Assembly: GCA_022592445.1 (NCBI GenBank)
Contig: JABYQR010000249.1
Location: 1-64,000 of the forward strand
Direction: 5' to 3'
Origin: Cytidiella melzeri
Lineage: Eukaryota; Basidiomycota; Agaricomycetes; Polyporales; Irpicaceae
DNA: 64,000 nucleotides
Numbering within the stretch: the first letter of the stretch is position 1; each line of letters starts with the position of its first letter. This document shows positions 1-11,006 of this stretch, piece by piece. The position numbers and the translations under genes were made by a program. The notes below the pieces were generated by a model, which searched no databases, was not told where the DNA came from, and was given only the letters and a program-made list of their open reading frames with translations.

Positions 1-2735
1 TTAGCATTTGCCATATTAAATCGTTTTAAAGCCTCTTGAATATACGACTCTTTGTCAAGTAGAATCGTTTTAGCTTTACGATCTCTCTGCACACGCATGC
101 CTAGAATAAGCTTAGCTTCTCCTAAGTCACGCATCTCATAGCGATCCATAAGATTTTTCTTAAGTGCAGACATAGCAAGTTTACTATTTCCTATCGGAAA
201 TATATCGTCAACATATAGAATGAGAATTAAATTCCCCCCTTGTTGCCGATACACGTAACACCAGCATCTGAATGAATCCGGTCAAAGCCTAATTCTATCA
301 GAGTGTTATGAATTTTGATATTCCATGTTCGTGAAGCTTGTTTAAGTCCATAAATGGCTTTCTTAAGCAAACAAACATGGTTCTCCGTTCCCTTCTCCAC
401 GAAACCTTCTGGTTGTTCCATATAGATTTCTTCATCCAGTTCGCCGTAAAGGAAAGCTGTTTTCACATCCAATGCCTCGATTTCCCAATCTTCGAGTGCA
501 GCTATAGCTAGTAGCATGCGTATGGATTCAAAACGTGCGACTGGTGAGAAAGTTTCTTGATAATCAATTCCTTCAACTTGGGTGAATCCTTTTGCAACAA
601 GACGCGCTTTATATCGACCATCAGATTTTATGGTGAAGACCCATTTGCATTTCACAATTTTCGTGATGCGTCTGGTCGTCGTACAAGCGTCCAAGTTTTA
701 TTCTTCATTTGAGAATCAATTTCGTCTTGTGCAGCAGCAAACCATTGATCCCGATCATCTCTTTTCATTGCCTGCTTCCACGTCTGTGGATATTCATTGA
801 TTGAATAAGCAGTAATTGAATTAAGAGTCTCGTCATCAATTTCTGCAGAATCATCATCATCAGTTAAGCCTCCTGATAGAGTTTGATGTTCTGGACCCGG
901 TTCAACGGAAGGTGATCTCGAGGGTTGACGTGATGACGTTCCTGATCGCAAAGGTATCCGTAATCTGGATGGCCCTGCAACCGGAGATCTCGCGCGTGTT
1001 CTCGAGTTCCAGTCAGCTCTCAAACGAAGCTCATTTTGTTCTTCCTTTTTGTCCTTAGCCACTTGCTTTTCTAAAGCTTTCTGCATATCCACCGGCCGCA
1101 TGGAAAGTTTAGGATTTTTTCCAGCAGTTGAACGTTTGTTCTGGTTGATAGGTGGTGGCAAAGGTGGTTTAGGCTTAGGTCCTCGTTTGATTTGTGGTTG
1201 TGGTTCTTTGTCAAGAACCGGAGCTGAAGGGAATTGCTGCTGTTGTCGAGAAGGATGAGTAGGTGCTTGGTGCTCTGGATGATCATCATCTCCATCATCA
1301 GAATCTTGGTGACCTTGTTCATCATTCTCTTCAAAAGGTGAAAAATTATCGTGTGGAGGAACAGTGTTATTATCACTGTTATCGCCGACTAAAGGTTGTT
1401 TGGAAGGAGTAATATCTTTACGATACGGGAAATGAGTCTCGTCAAATACTGCATCGCGAGCAATGACGATTCGCTGTTTATCCCAGAACCGGTAACCCTT
1501 TACACCCGGTTCATATCCAACGAATATCATAGGAGTTGCTTTTGGTGACAACTTGTTCTGACGACTCTTGATCGGTACGTGGACGTATGCACGACATCCA
1601 AATACACGAAGCATTGAGATATCTGGTTTTATACCCAGAAAACTCTCTATAGGTGTCTGCCAGTTTAATCGTACATTAGGTAGACGGTTATTTAAATATA
1701 CCGCTGCTTCGCAAGTAAGCTTCCAGAAACCATTTGATAACCCAGCTTGCTGACGCAATGCTTCGGCTTTATATTTTATGGTCTGTTGCCATCGCTCAGC
1801 TCTACCATTTTGTTGTGGAGTATACGGTACAGACATTTGTAATTCTATTCCGTGTTCCTTCAGATAATCCTTGAACTCATTATTAATGAACTCTGTTCCA
1901 CCATCGCATCTGAACTTCTTCATCTTCTTTCCTGTTTGGTTTTCGGCCCATGACTTGTATTCTTTGAATCTTGTGAACGCTTCATCTTTGTGCTTGAGAT
2001 AATAGAGCATCCCATGACTAGAAGCATCATCAAGACAAGTCATACCGTATTTGTAACCATCAATAGAAGTTGTAGAATATTCAATGAGATCGGAATGAGT
2101 TAATTCAAGGACTTCTGTAGCTCTCGACATAGATGGTGGAAATGGTTGTCTCTTTCCTTTTCCAACTTGACATCCGTGACAAGGAGAAATTGTCGATGGA
2201 ATAGGAATCTTTTCTTTTAATCCCTTTGTTCCTTTGTGAAGATTTTCGACAATCTTATTCCCTGGGTGTCCTAGTCGATTATGCCACAACGTATAATCAT
2301 TACGACTAACTTTATTAATTGAGTCTATCTTCCTGACTAGACGTCCTTTAATCCAATAAAGTCCGGCATGATCAGGTTGACCATTTATAATCTCTTTTCC
2401 TTCATTATAAATTGTCCATCCTTTCGATGTAACACTGCTGGTGCATCCTTGTTGCAGTGCTCTAGAAGGAGAAAAGAATCTTGTAGTCGCATCTGGTATA
2501 TAGAGGACATTGTTCAAAGTTGTGCGATGTATTTTATCTTTCACAAGGATCGTGTCAAGTACGACCGTTCCTTTTCCCAATATTTTGACAGTCATATCTT
2601 TACCTGCTACAGAGCATGTACCTGCTACCGTTGCTGGTTGATACGAGATAAAGTCGTCAATTTCATTGGTAATGTGACTAGTAGCACCACTGTCGATGAG
2701 CCATTCAACGCTTTCAGTCTCACACGTGGAATAAG
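1..2735 (-). pseudogene. Ty1/copia pol (protease-integrase-reverse transcriptase), frameshifted, runs off left edge
   Basis: Read on the minus strand, this is the pol part of a Ty1/copia element. A protease active site DSGATSHIT is encoded at about 2668-2694. It continues in frame into an integrase with the pre-integrase HHCC finger (WHNRLGH, then CHGC), a DDE core ending in NGRAER, and a linker rich in acidic and proline residues. Reverse transcriptase follows: KWVF, ARLVAKGFTQ, LDVKTAFLYGELDE, then the YVDD box at about 200-220. At least three one-base shifts break it: gag/protease near 2720-2735, an A-run near 660-670, and near 257 just before the YVDD segment. The reading frame is still open at base 1, so RNase H and the 3' LTR lie outside. 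The frameshifts mean it is not functional as it stands. Confidence is high for family, moderate for exact shift positions. Confidence 0.93.
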
Positions 2736-3719
2736 AGAAACGTTGATGATTTCATTATCGTGCTCGAAGACAGGTTTGGTATCTACTTGAAGATTATTTA
2801 CAGTCGCTTTGTCTTTGCCTTTGCCTTTGGACTTCTTTCGTTGTCCTCCTTTCTTTCCTTTATTCTCCTTGTTACCCTGCTTGTTGTTGGTAGAAGATCC
2901 TTGCTGATTATTTCCATTACCGCGAGACTTGTTCTGGTTAGGTTTCCCTTTATCCCAGTGCTGACTCGTAGTATGGTTAGAAAGCCCACACTTCTTGCAT
3001 TTTTCCTTCGGTAAACGCGTGGTCTGCGTAATCCGATTCGCATTTTCACTGTTTGAACCCTTTCGACGTAACTCTTCCGCAAGTATCTTGGGGATGAGCG
3101 TGTCAAACTTAATTTCTTCGGGTTTTGCAACAGTGCCAATGTATGCAGAAATGGCGGTTTCATATGACGTTGGTAAAGCCCACAAAAGAATATGAACTTT
3201 AATTTGATCATCAAGGTCTAACCCAGCAACTTTGGTATCTCCAATCTTAGTACGGAAGCCTTGAATTTGTACGTTCATATCCTTAGACTCATCAAAAGTT
3301 GAGCTAAGTAGGTTTCTGAACGCAACAGAGCTTGCTAAGACTGATGTCTTTTCAAAGTCTGTTTTCAATTTCTTCCACACTTCGGAGGCCAAATCCTCTC
3401 CTTCAAGATAGGATTGCAAAGTAATGTCAAGGTAAATATTGAAATAAGCTAAAGCGCGTTGGTTCCGAATTTCCCAATCCTTAAGTTCCTTCTTCTCATC
3501 AGAAGTGTCAGGAGGTGCAGTAGTCGTACCAGAACCTGAACTGGTAGCTGCTGCAGGTAAGGTAGGTTTCTTTTCGGTTCCATTCACGATTAACCAAGTG
3601 TTTGAATATCTGAACAAGCCAATCATAGCGGTGGACCATTTCTTGTAGTTTGAACCGTCAAAGACGATCATTTGACTACCGCTAATCTTTCCTGGTTCAG
3701 CCATTATAACCAAAAGCAA
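2625..3719 (-). CDS. Ty1/copia Gag polyprotein
   Basis: This ORF of about 360 codons begins with an internal ATG (MAEPGKIS) and reads as a copia-type Gag (UBN2/gag-polypeptide family). It has the N-terminal FDGSNYKKW region, a helical capsid-like middle, and a nucleocapsid segment with a zinc-knuckle variant CKKCGLSNHTTSQH. The last ligand of that knuckle is His instead of the usual Cys (CX2CX4HX4H). A basic Lys/Gly/Gln-rich tail follows. It lies directly upstream of the protease/integrase frame, and after about 2730 the listed frame is already shifted out of the protease frame, so its last ~35 codons are probably not native. I see no 5' LTR or primer-binding site upstream; see the adjoining remnant. 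Confidence 0.85.
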   Translation of the reverse strand: MLLVIMAEPGKISGSQMIVFDGSNYKKWSTAMIGLFRYSNTWLIVNGTEKKPTLPAAATSSGSGTTTAPPDTSDEKKELKDWEIRNQRALAYFNIYLDITLQSYLEGEDLASEVWKKLKTDFEKTSVLASSVAFRNLLSSTFDESKDMNVQIQGFRTKIGDTKVAGLDLDDQIKVHILLWALPTSYETAISAYIGTVAKPEEIKFDTLIPKILAEELRRKGSNSENANRITQTTRLPKEKCKKCGLSNHTTSQHWDKGKPNQNKSRGNGNNQQGSSTNNKQGNKENKGKKGGQRKKSKGKGKDKATVNNLQVDTKPVFEHDNEIINVSLIPRVRLKALNGSSTVVLLVTLPMKLTTLSRINQQR

Positions 3720-3721
3720 TC

Positions 3722-4262
3722 AAGGATCAAGTCGTAGTACGGAATGTACACTTCAGAGATATGAGGTACTACAGGTGCAATTACAGGTGATGACGTCTGT
3801 TTAGAAGTTTCTTCTAGAAGATCTTCGACTTCGGTATTTTCTCCGGAATCTGAGTTCTTATCTAGAGATTGATGGATGTGTCACCAATGTAAGTTGTGCC
3901 TGTGATGATCTCTGATGGTTCCTGATCTATTACTACTTCTGGTTCGTTGTTCTGTGGTTCTGATTCTCGACGATTTGCTAAGTCTTGAAAGTATGCAGTG
4001 ACTAAAGCAGGTACGTCAAGATGCGGTACAGATCCTATGTAACCTCCAATGAGTTCTTTCTGATGTTCAAAAGGTTCAAGATACCGGTCCTGTGTTACCA
4101 ATGCAATAATTCTATAAACTTCGTTTAAATCTGCTTCAAACGAATATCTATAGCGGTTAGGGCACGGTTGTGTTTCACAGGGTCTTGCAACACTGTCGAC
4201 GTCACAAAAGTTCTCTGAGTCAAAGAGGTGCAATTCGGAATTCGTACACGCTAATGAAGCCA
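3722..4262 (-). pseudogene. gag-like N-terminal remnant (CPNRY family)
   Basis: On the minus strand the frame from about 4260 contains CTNSELHLF, then a CETQPCPNRYRY stretch and an acidic/Gln-rich region. After a frameshift near 3862 coding continues (DKNSDSGENTEVEDLLEE) almost to the copia Gag start. The spacing of Cys residues followed by LCPNRY/PCPNRY resembles the N-terminus of the gypsy Gag at 38683-37629 (QLCPNRYNG). I therefore infer a decayed Gag N-terminal segment from another LTR element. It abuts the copia Gag with no recognisable LTR between them, so it may also be an extra ORF of the copia element itself. Confidence 0.5.
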
Positions 4263-4485
4263 GAGTACAACGTTACAAACTATGTAAAGAAAAGTCATAA
4301 AAGTTCGTCAGAATGCGCTACGTGATGGTCGTGACTCGAAGCAGAACAAGAGAGAGATAGAGAAATATACAAGTACACTACGGACTACGCTAATGAAAAT
4401 GACCGTTTGTAAAAGTATAAAGGTACACATCGCGATATTTTATAGTATACAGTGCGCGGTATAGTTCGATTTGCAGAGAGTCCGT

Positions 4486-5889
4486 TCAAAGAGAAGACGA
4501 TCCAGGCTCTAAAGAAGGCTCGAGCGCAGCGGGCTCGATCTTTACCTCCTTCATTTTACCTTTGAATTCTTCCTCCCTATGAAAGATACTCATCCAGTCC
4601 TCCTTCTTCTCCATACGTCTCTGTGTCAGCCAGACCAGCTGGTGATCGCTAAGATGATCGCGACCATTGAAGACCTCCATCGCTGTGTGAAAGTCTGCAA
4701 CTGAGATGAAGTACGTTTCCAGATGTTATCACAGTCCGGCCACTGTCCCCTCTTTAGCTTGAGGTAGATCGGGCACAGGCTGTAATCTCCTTGATCCTCT
4801 GAGACTTTGCAAACTCTTCCAACTCCTCAACCATCTCTCGATAGTGTTCGCATTTGTTTCCCATGCTTACGACCATTGTGTCGACAGTCCCTAGAGCGTA
4901 GGACCAGCTCATTGGGCGTATAGTTGGGGTGGTTGACGTGTTGCATAGCGAGGATGGAACAAACCTGCTCCGGCCTGAATACCTCCCCCTTTGGTCCATC
5001 CACGCCATAAACCATACCACACGGATAGACAGGCGAAGCCGGCCTAGTGTCGGTACGATCAACGTGGACCCAGTCGTCGAATGAGAAGGTGGGAACGACT
5101 GGTTGGGGAGCGAATACCGTTGGCCATTCATCTTCAACCTGTCCCTCCTCCTGAGTAGTGGAGGACGGAACCGGAGTAGGCTCGGCAGCTGAAGCGGCCT
5201 GGACTACTGGTTCTGAAGAATCATGAGAAACTGGTGAACTGATATTTAAACCGTTCATACCATCAACGATATCCGGAATGACCGGTGTAGGCGGATTGAC
5301 CATTGTAGAAGAAGTCTGTGGAGATGCAAAATTATTTAATGCTTGGGCAACCATGTCCCAAAGCGATAATCCTGCACTCACAAAAGGCGGTGGCATTGGA
5401 GTAGGATGACATGAGGATGAGGGTGCGACGGCGACGCAGATCGGCGCGGAGGTGCAGCATTAACCCTGGAAGAATTTGGGTTTGATGCGCCCTGATTTCC
5501 GCACTGACGTTACGAGGCCTTCGTCTGTATAATCCAATTCCGCCTCTCGATTGGCTTCATCAATGATGCGATTAACCTCTCGGAGGTGCCTTTGCCTTCA
5601 CTCTGCCTGAACCTGTCCCAGCCATGACGACCGAGAAGGCTGTACTCCATCGATTCCATGCGCCGAACTCCGTCCCTGTCAACGTAGTTGACATTGATCC
5701 TGCATCCTGAGCATCGGTTTGACTCATACGGATAGAGATGGGAGTTGCTGAACTCCTTATCTCCATAACGATGGGGTGACCCATACGGTCAAACCGAGTG
5801 TAATCATGACGCGGTAGGGATCATTGGGAGAATGGGGAGCGAAGCGGGCATTGACGCGACGGGAAGTGCGGCGAGAGTTGTTCGGCATC
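4486..5889 (-). pseudogene. decayed protein-coding remnant, probably retroelement ORF
   Basis: A minus-strand coding trace starts at an ATG at 5889 (MPNNSRRTSRRVNARF) and passes through at least three frames. It includes a CSGCRINV motif near 5700, a Pro/Ser/Thr-rich section (5396-5100), the segment EVFRPEQVCSILAMQHVNH near 4950, a helical segment rich in Glu (REMVEELEEF) near 4820, and a final acidic stretch ending in a stop at 4486. I do not recognise the family. The composition and position upstream of a Gag-like remnant suggest an upstream ORF of a retroelement. The repeated frame changes show that it is dead. Confidence 0.4.
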
Positions 5890-7217
5890 TTCAAAAATAT
5901 AATGGTCTGGAAGAAAGAATCGAAAGTATAAGATTTATGTCGTCGTATTCAATCCACAACACTTTCCTTGAGAAAGTCCTGGGGATTGCTAATGGAAAAG
6001 TCGAATGTGAGTAAAAGTTTTCCACAAGTGATTCAAGACGAGTATGACCACTTGCAACTTCGACTTCTACCAGTCGGTATGATACGACGAAAACATAATG
6101 GCGCATGTAAGAAACACCACGAAGTATAGGAGAGTCCACAATCTCCGTGATACCAAAAGTAAAAGTGGACGACATGCCTCAAGAAATTCTACAGCTACAA
6201 AAAGCGGCGATTTCTAATTCCAGGACTGACTGACGTGCGCCAACACGAAGGTCCTAGGCCTCTAAGTCACGAGCTTAGAGTGCCACTCAACACTACCCTC
6301 CTATTGTACTACTCCGCCGATCTACCACTTGTACAAGTGGGAGCTTGTTCCTCCACCACCGGATTTTACACTGCGTGTTAGGCAGATTCCGCGTAATGCA
6401 CGACTCGTTAAAGTCGAGAACCACCAAGGGTGGCTTAAGTATTCAGCTGGGTTGGGAGTGCGTACGCAAGGGGCAAGTAGGTGAGGGAATTAGCTGTAGA
6501 AGATCAGTTGGGAATATTGTATTCGAAGCTGAGGCAGTCAACCAGTACAACTCTACTACTACTATGTGGCCAAACAAAGTAAAGTAGAGAAACTTACTTA
6601 TAAGAAAGCTTGGGGGATACTGGTTGATGGATGTCGTTGAGAGTGTGGATGTAGTTAAGCTAAAAGCCGGGGCTCATAACCTAACAAAGTGGAATATGTG
6701 TGCGAGGGGTAGAGGCTGTTAAGCTTCGAAGATGAGTCTTATTATTCTTGCTGCTTCAGCAGCTCTGCTTATATACATGTCTGTATCTACTTATGTAAGC
6801 GACTACTATACATGTCTACTTCAGCTATTCTACTGTATTACTAAGTGCATGACTCATGCATGACTCATGCTATGAGTGCATGACTCATTGTATGACTAGG
6901 TTCAGCACTTGTACCAGAGGCGTACATAATGAGTAAATGACTCATGCTAGTACTTGTCCTCAGATGTATGCTTTAGGCATCCTCTGGAGTCATACGTGCT
7001 TTCCATGTCATTTCCTATGCTACTAGAACACAGGCGTACATATATGTATAGTACTACTACAACCCATATCTGTACGTCTCAGCTAATGTGATGGTTACTA
7101 CTTGAGTTTCCATATACGGCTGCATAATTCCCATATCAAGACTGTGGGAACTCTGCTACCTAAAGCGTCCTTGTAATAAGGCGTGGGAAACTACATATTA
7201 TATTATATTATATTATA
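5890..7217. other. non-coding stretch, no gene seen
   Basis: No supported gene. The stretch contains short open frames without recognisable motifs, a cluster of TGACTCA motifs at 6850-6944 and an AT microsatellite at 7194-7219. It may contain the LTR or leader of the remnant element at 4486-5889, but I cannot pair it with a second copy in this window. Confidence 0.4.
6850..6944. repeat. cluster of four TGACTCA heptamers
   Basis: TGACTCA, the Gcn4/AP-1 consensus, occurs at 6850-6856, 6861-6867, 6881-6887 and 6938-6944, the first three as part of a short GCATGACTCAT repeat. The next gene-like feature is the Helitron 3' end, so a regulatory role is unsupported. It may only be a degenerate minisatellite. 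Confidence 0.6.
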
Positions 7218-7219
7218 TA
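7194..7219. repeat. TATAT microsatellite
   Basis: Five tandem copies of TATAT/TATTA read directly from the sequence immediately left of the gypsy integrase fragment. Confidence 0.8.
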
Positions 7220-7220
7220 G

Positions 7221-7282
7221 TTTTAACACAAACCATGGGATATCATGACTGTCGACTTGATTACTCAGTTACCGGAGTCTGA
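7221..7282 (+). mobile_element. gypsy B integrase fragment, Helitron target site
   Basis: About 46 bp ending at 7282 (from GGGATATCATGAC to GGAGTCTGA) are identical to the reverse complement of bases near 29846-29890, inside the integrase of the gypsy B element. The match stops exactly where the Helitron 3' terminus CTAG begins on the other strand. Confidence 0.85.
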
Positions 7283-7338
7283 CTAGCGTTAGCAGGGCCG
7301 GCAAGCGGCAAGTACGATTCCTGAAGACTTGATAAATT

Positions 7339-7428
7339 TCTCACAATATCATATATATCAATAAATCAGAATTCAATATCACGCAAGTTTTACATGTCTC
7401 ACAATATCATAGATATCAATAAATTAGA
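7339..7428. repeat. short direct repeat in Helitron 3' region
   Basis: A ~32-bp AT-rich unit beginning TCTCACAATATCAT occurs at 7339 and again at 7397 with two or three differences, 58 bp apart, between the peptidase-like stop codon and the 3' terminus. Confidence 0.7.
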
Positions 7429-7449
7429 TGTCATTATTGCGCAGGTATC

Positions 7450-8751
7450 TTAAACATCACAACATGTATAAATTGCTACAGTACTGGTCCGACCGTGTTT
7501 TGCTGTTGCCAACATGTTGCAGTTTACACCAATCATGTTTCCATCATATTCTGTATGTCTACCTGTACTTATACCATCGTGGAACCACAGATCTCCGTTG
7601 TCACTGACTATACGAGATGTATAGTGATTATTTCCATAGTAAATGATGCCACGCAGTTTGTAATTGTATCCACTAACATTAATGACATGTTGGAACCTGA
7701 CAACCAGATCTTCTTCTATACACATTGCAATGAAGGGTGGTGCATGATCAAATTTGTATATATTCTCCATTACGCTGTGACAGTCACTGCATTTCTTTCT
7801 AGACTTTGTTCTCAATAGAGCTGTCATCCATGCAGACATAGTTTGAGCATTACACGTTCCTGCTTGTTTTGCTTTATTTCTCCTTGCAGAATTTGTACAT
7901 CGCCACATTAGAGAGTTGAAAAATAAGCTAGAAGATTTTTTGTTTCGACATACAACGCAGTACACAGTTTTGACAATATAGCTAACATCAGCTTTTAGTA
8001 GAAGTTCACATAATTCTCTAACATCATTGTCTGTTGTACTGATTGAGAACACACTTAGATCTTTACAATGAAATGCAAGCTGTATACAGTCTCGAGTTTT
8101 ATCTATATCATCTGAGTCAAGATCTACACCTTCAAACATGTCACAAAATATTTTCAAATATTCATTTGTTGTTGATGTTAATTTACACCATTCTTCTGGC
8201 GTATACCTCATAATGCTCAATATAATAGTGAACAGACTATCAAATGCACAGCTATATGTTTGACCATTCCATACAAAACCCATAGGGCCATTGAGTACAG
8301 GTATACGGTCATTGATATTTGTTTTCTGCCGTTTACATGGCCGGGTGGTATTTTCCTGATGTTCAGTTACTTCCTGTCTACGCTTGTTATGAATACTAAC
8401 ACCTTGTAGCCTACTCAGTTGATTGATCTGTACAGTACCCTGAACAGGAATATATTGTCTGGCATCAGTATTGACTCCCAACGGTTTTTTCTTGCTAGTT
8501 TCAGGTTTAGATGTAGATTGTTTTGTCAGTCTTTTCTTTTTGTCAAGTACTTGCCATTCTGCTTCTTGGAATGGATCACTGATATCATACGTGTTGATTG
8601 AATCCCATTGTAACGGACTAGGCATTGTTCTAGGAACATAGTCACTTCCTCTTGCATATCTATATGATGATTTTAGATGGTTCCGTGTTGTACCACCTAC
8701 ACCCTTGAGTAATTTCTTTTCAAAACGCAATCTTGTAATCTCATCTAGCAA
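7450..8751 (-). CDS. Helitron-associated cysteine peptidase-like (USP/C19-like) ORF
   Basis: An uninterrupted 433-residue frame follows the helicase. It shows a candidate deubiquitinase Cys box (WNGQTYSCAFDSLFTII, Cys168). Two CXXC pairs (YCVVC and KCSDC) are spaced like the zinc ribbon of USP fingers. A His box GIIYYGNNHYTSRIV (His376) is followed by WFHDG. The order Cys box, zinc ribbon, His box matches papain-fold ubiquitin-specific proteases, and the family assignment is inference from these motifs. In an intact element it would be the C-terminal part of, or the ORF after, the helicase. The N-terminal ~150 residues are basic and of low complexity. Being open while the helicase is broken could be chance or recent decay. 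An alternative is a viral- or Ulp1-type peptidase. Confidence 0.62.
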   Translation of the reverse strand: MLDEITRLRFEKKLLKGVGGTTRNHLKSSYRYARGSDYVPRTMPSPLQWDSINTYDISDPFQEAEWQVLDKKKRLTKQSTSKPETSKKKPLGVNTDARQYIPVQGTVQINQLSRLQGVSIHNKRRQEVTEHQENTTRPCKRQKTNINDRIPVLNGPMGFVWNGQTYSCAFDSLFTIILSIMRYTPEEWCKLTSTTNEYLKIFCDMFEGVDLDSDDIDKTRDCIQLAFHCKDLSVFSISTTDNDVRELCELLLKADVSYIVKTVYCVVCRNKKSSSLFFNSLMWRCTNSARRNKAKQAGTCNAQTMSAWMTALLRTKSRKKCSDCHSVMENIYKFDHAPPFIAMCIEEDLVVRFQHVINVSGYNYKLRGIIYYGNNHYTSRIVSDNGDLWFHDGISTGRHTEYDGNMIGVNCNMLATAKHGRTSTVAIYTCCDV

Positions 8752-8797
8752 TCTAACTCTCGGAACTCCTGTCTCAAATATCCAGACAATCCCCCAG

Positions 8798-11006
8798 TCA
8801 TGTGTTTATCTGAGAAATCTTGAGCAATAAGAGTACCCTGATATGTTGAACCTCTTGATAAGCAACTATATATGACTGGTGACTGCGACAATTGTGTATG
8901 TCAACAACATTGTACTTCCTTGTCTGACCTTGGGATGCATAGTCTGTCATGCCAAAATTTACTATTACTGGCACTTGTACGTGGTTTATCGTTCTTCGCA
9001 TGCCATCAGGAAGCTTACAAATCACATTTATAGGTTCTGCTGTGACAGGCATCACATCAGGTTCCAATCCATCTAGTTTGATTGGTATTGGTGGTGAAGT
9101 TAGCTTTACAAACAACACATCTAATGTGCTGTGATTTGCGTCTATAGGCTGAGATTTCCACCCAACTACAACACCTTCTGCTCCATTAGTCACACCACAC
9201 TCTGTTGCTTTGTTCTTCTTAATCATAATAGGCATTCCTATACAAGTACCTAATTTGCCAGGATGGTTTCCAGTATTGCTTGGAGGCAATGACCAAAACA
9301 CAGCTTGATCATGTGGACAAGGCAGTCAGTATTCCGTGATGGATCTGATTTTGTTTTACGGATCTTTGTCAAAAGCTTTGTCTCATCATTGTTGGAGCTA
9401 TAACAATCTACAAGTAAAAACAACTCAGAGTTTGATGGGCCTCTTGCAAGAATTGTTCTGTGCCTCTGTCATTGAATTTATCTCTACTTGCATTGTAAGA
9501 TGTTATAGTTGACACGTTACAGGAACACAGTATTTGACCACTTTGGTCGATTTTTTGAAATACCAGCTATTCTAGTTTGCAGAAAAGTAATATCTTCATT
9601 GGTACAAGACTTGTACCTGAAGTTTTCTAGCAAAGTGCGGAATTTTGCATCTTCATCTGTCTGTGAATTTTGTCTCATGTTGGTGCGTAAAATGACCGCA
9701 GTGGTAAATTGATGCCATATTGCTTTACCTAAAGCAGCTTGCTGATCCTTATGAGACTGTGCTGCATGGATAACAGACTGAACAGTACTTGAATAGAGGG
9801 TGTTTCCTGTTGATACTGGGGGAAGCTGTGCAAAGTCTCCCGCAAAGATGACATGTTTCCCTCCAAATGGTTCAGTCTCATTGTCCAAGGCCATACACAT
9901 TTGTCCGCTAATATTGTTTAAGTTGAGACAATCATTCATCCATATCTCATCCATACATATGTACTCTACATACTGCAAGTTACTTTTGATTTCACTTAGA
10001 GCACCTAGTTGTTCAGTTTTTACAATAAGGGTTGATACCTAGCATAAAATGATAAGTAGAACCACCAATCAGCGATGCAGCTGATCCAGTAGGTGCCATA
10101 CAAAGGAACCGATAAGCTTAATTGTGACGGGTATAAAAATGTATCAATGATTTAATAACTTGAGATTTCCTGTACCAGCCATTCCACCCAAATACATTTT
10201 CAGCTGAGACAGTTTTTCAAGCGTTGAGTGATTTGCTATGATTTTGAAAGCCCTGGCCTGTTCATTGTTCAATGTATAGCTACTTAAGATTTCATTGATA
10301 AGGGAGCGATCTTCCTTAGATGCTGCTTCGAATATCTTTTCATAATATGGAATATCGATGATCTCTACAAGATCAATAGAATAGTTGTGCTTTTTAATTG
10401 CCTTTGATGCAGCTACCTGTCCTTGTTGATTGCTCAAAATTTCATCTTTGGTCTTGTTCAATAATTTTTGCCAATGATAACAGCTACGTGTTGTATCATC
10501 TACTGTTGGATATCAACAGAGTGGTCATCTGCATTCAGAAACCCGTTCCTTTTGAGCATGTCTTCAGTATCCATCATATGTTCTAGCTGTAATATTGTTG
10601 ATCTGTCGATAGGTCCCATGTCTGTTACATTATGCTCATCAAAACCACATTGTTCTGAATCAGGTATACCAATGAATTCTTCTTCAGTTCTGTCTAGCAT
10701 GTCATTACCAAAGTATGGTGGCATAGAAACAACATCTAGGGTTTTTGTTTCTTGTTGTGCTGCAAACTCATCTCTGGCATCATAACAATCATATTGCAGA
10801 TTGAAGTTATTTGTAATATATGTGTATTGCTGGGGAAATTTGTAGTTGTTGAACTCATCACTCCAAGTCAAGTCTTTTGACTTTAACTCTAAACACGAGC
10901 ACCATGAGTTGCAAAGTGCCAGCATAGTCATACAGTAGTCTTCTTGATTGCCTTTATCTTCTTGCAGTAGGATACCATCTACAAAGTCTACGCGCCTGAT
11001 CCCCAT
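8798..11006 (-). pseudogene. Helitron Pif1-family DNA helicase, degenerate
   Basis: Helicase motifs appear in order on the minus strand but in several frames. The pre-helicase region is FVDGILLQEDKGNQEDYCMTML (10998-10930). A Walker A region LGGMAGTGN lies near 10170, with the usual GK changed to GN. Walker B is CMDEIWMN near 9950, and GDFAQLPPVS near 9830. RNVSTITSYNASRDK follows near 9500. The C-terminal Pif1 box TDYASQGQTRKYNVVDI is near 8900. At least four frame breaks (about 10480, 10050, 9517, 9300) and the altered Walker A Lys make it inactive. Family members unwind DNA during rolling-circle Helitron transposition. The gaps between segments still read as coding when the frame is shifted, so they are decay rather than introns. 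Confidence 0.88.

Larger units (their letters stand above)
7283..11006 (-). mobile_element. 5'-truncated Helitron
   Basis: The minus strand carries a Pif1-type Helitron helicase followed by a peptidase-like ORF. The element ends at 7283 with CTAG, matching the CTRR terminus of Helitrons, preceded by a GC-rich subterminal segment (CTTGCCGCTTGCCGGCC). The same subterminal sequence recurs at 21115-21151, 22555-22591 and 25687-25725. The 3' flank is T, and the target in the undamaged gypsy B copy reads A/T at that point, as expected for Helitron insertion. No Rep (HUH) domain is visible; the coding trace stops near 11006, so the 5' half is missing. I could not find a strong terminal hairpin by eye. 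Confidence 0.8.
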
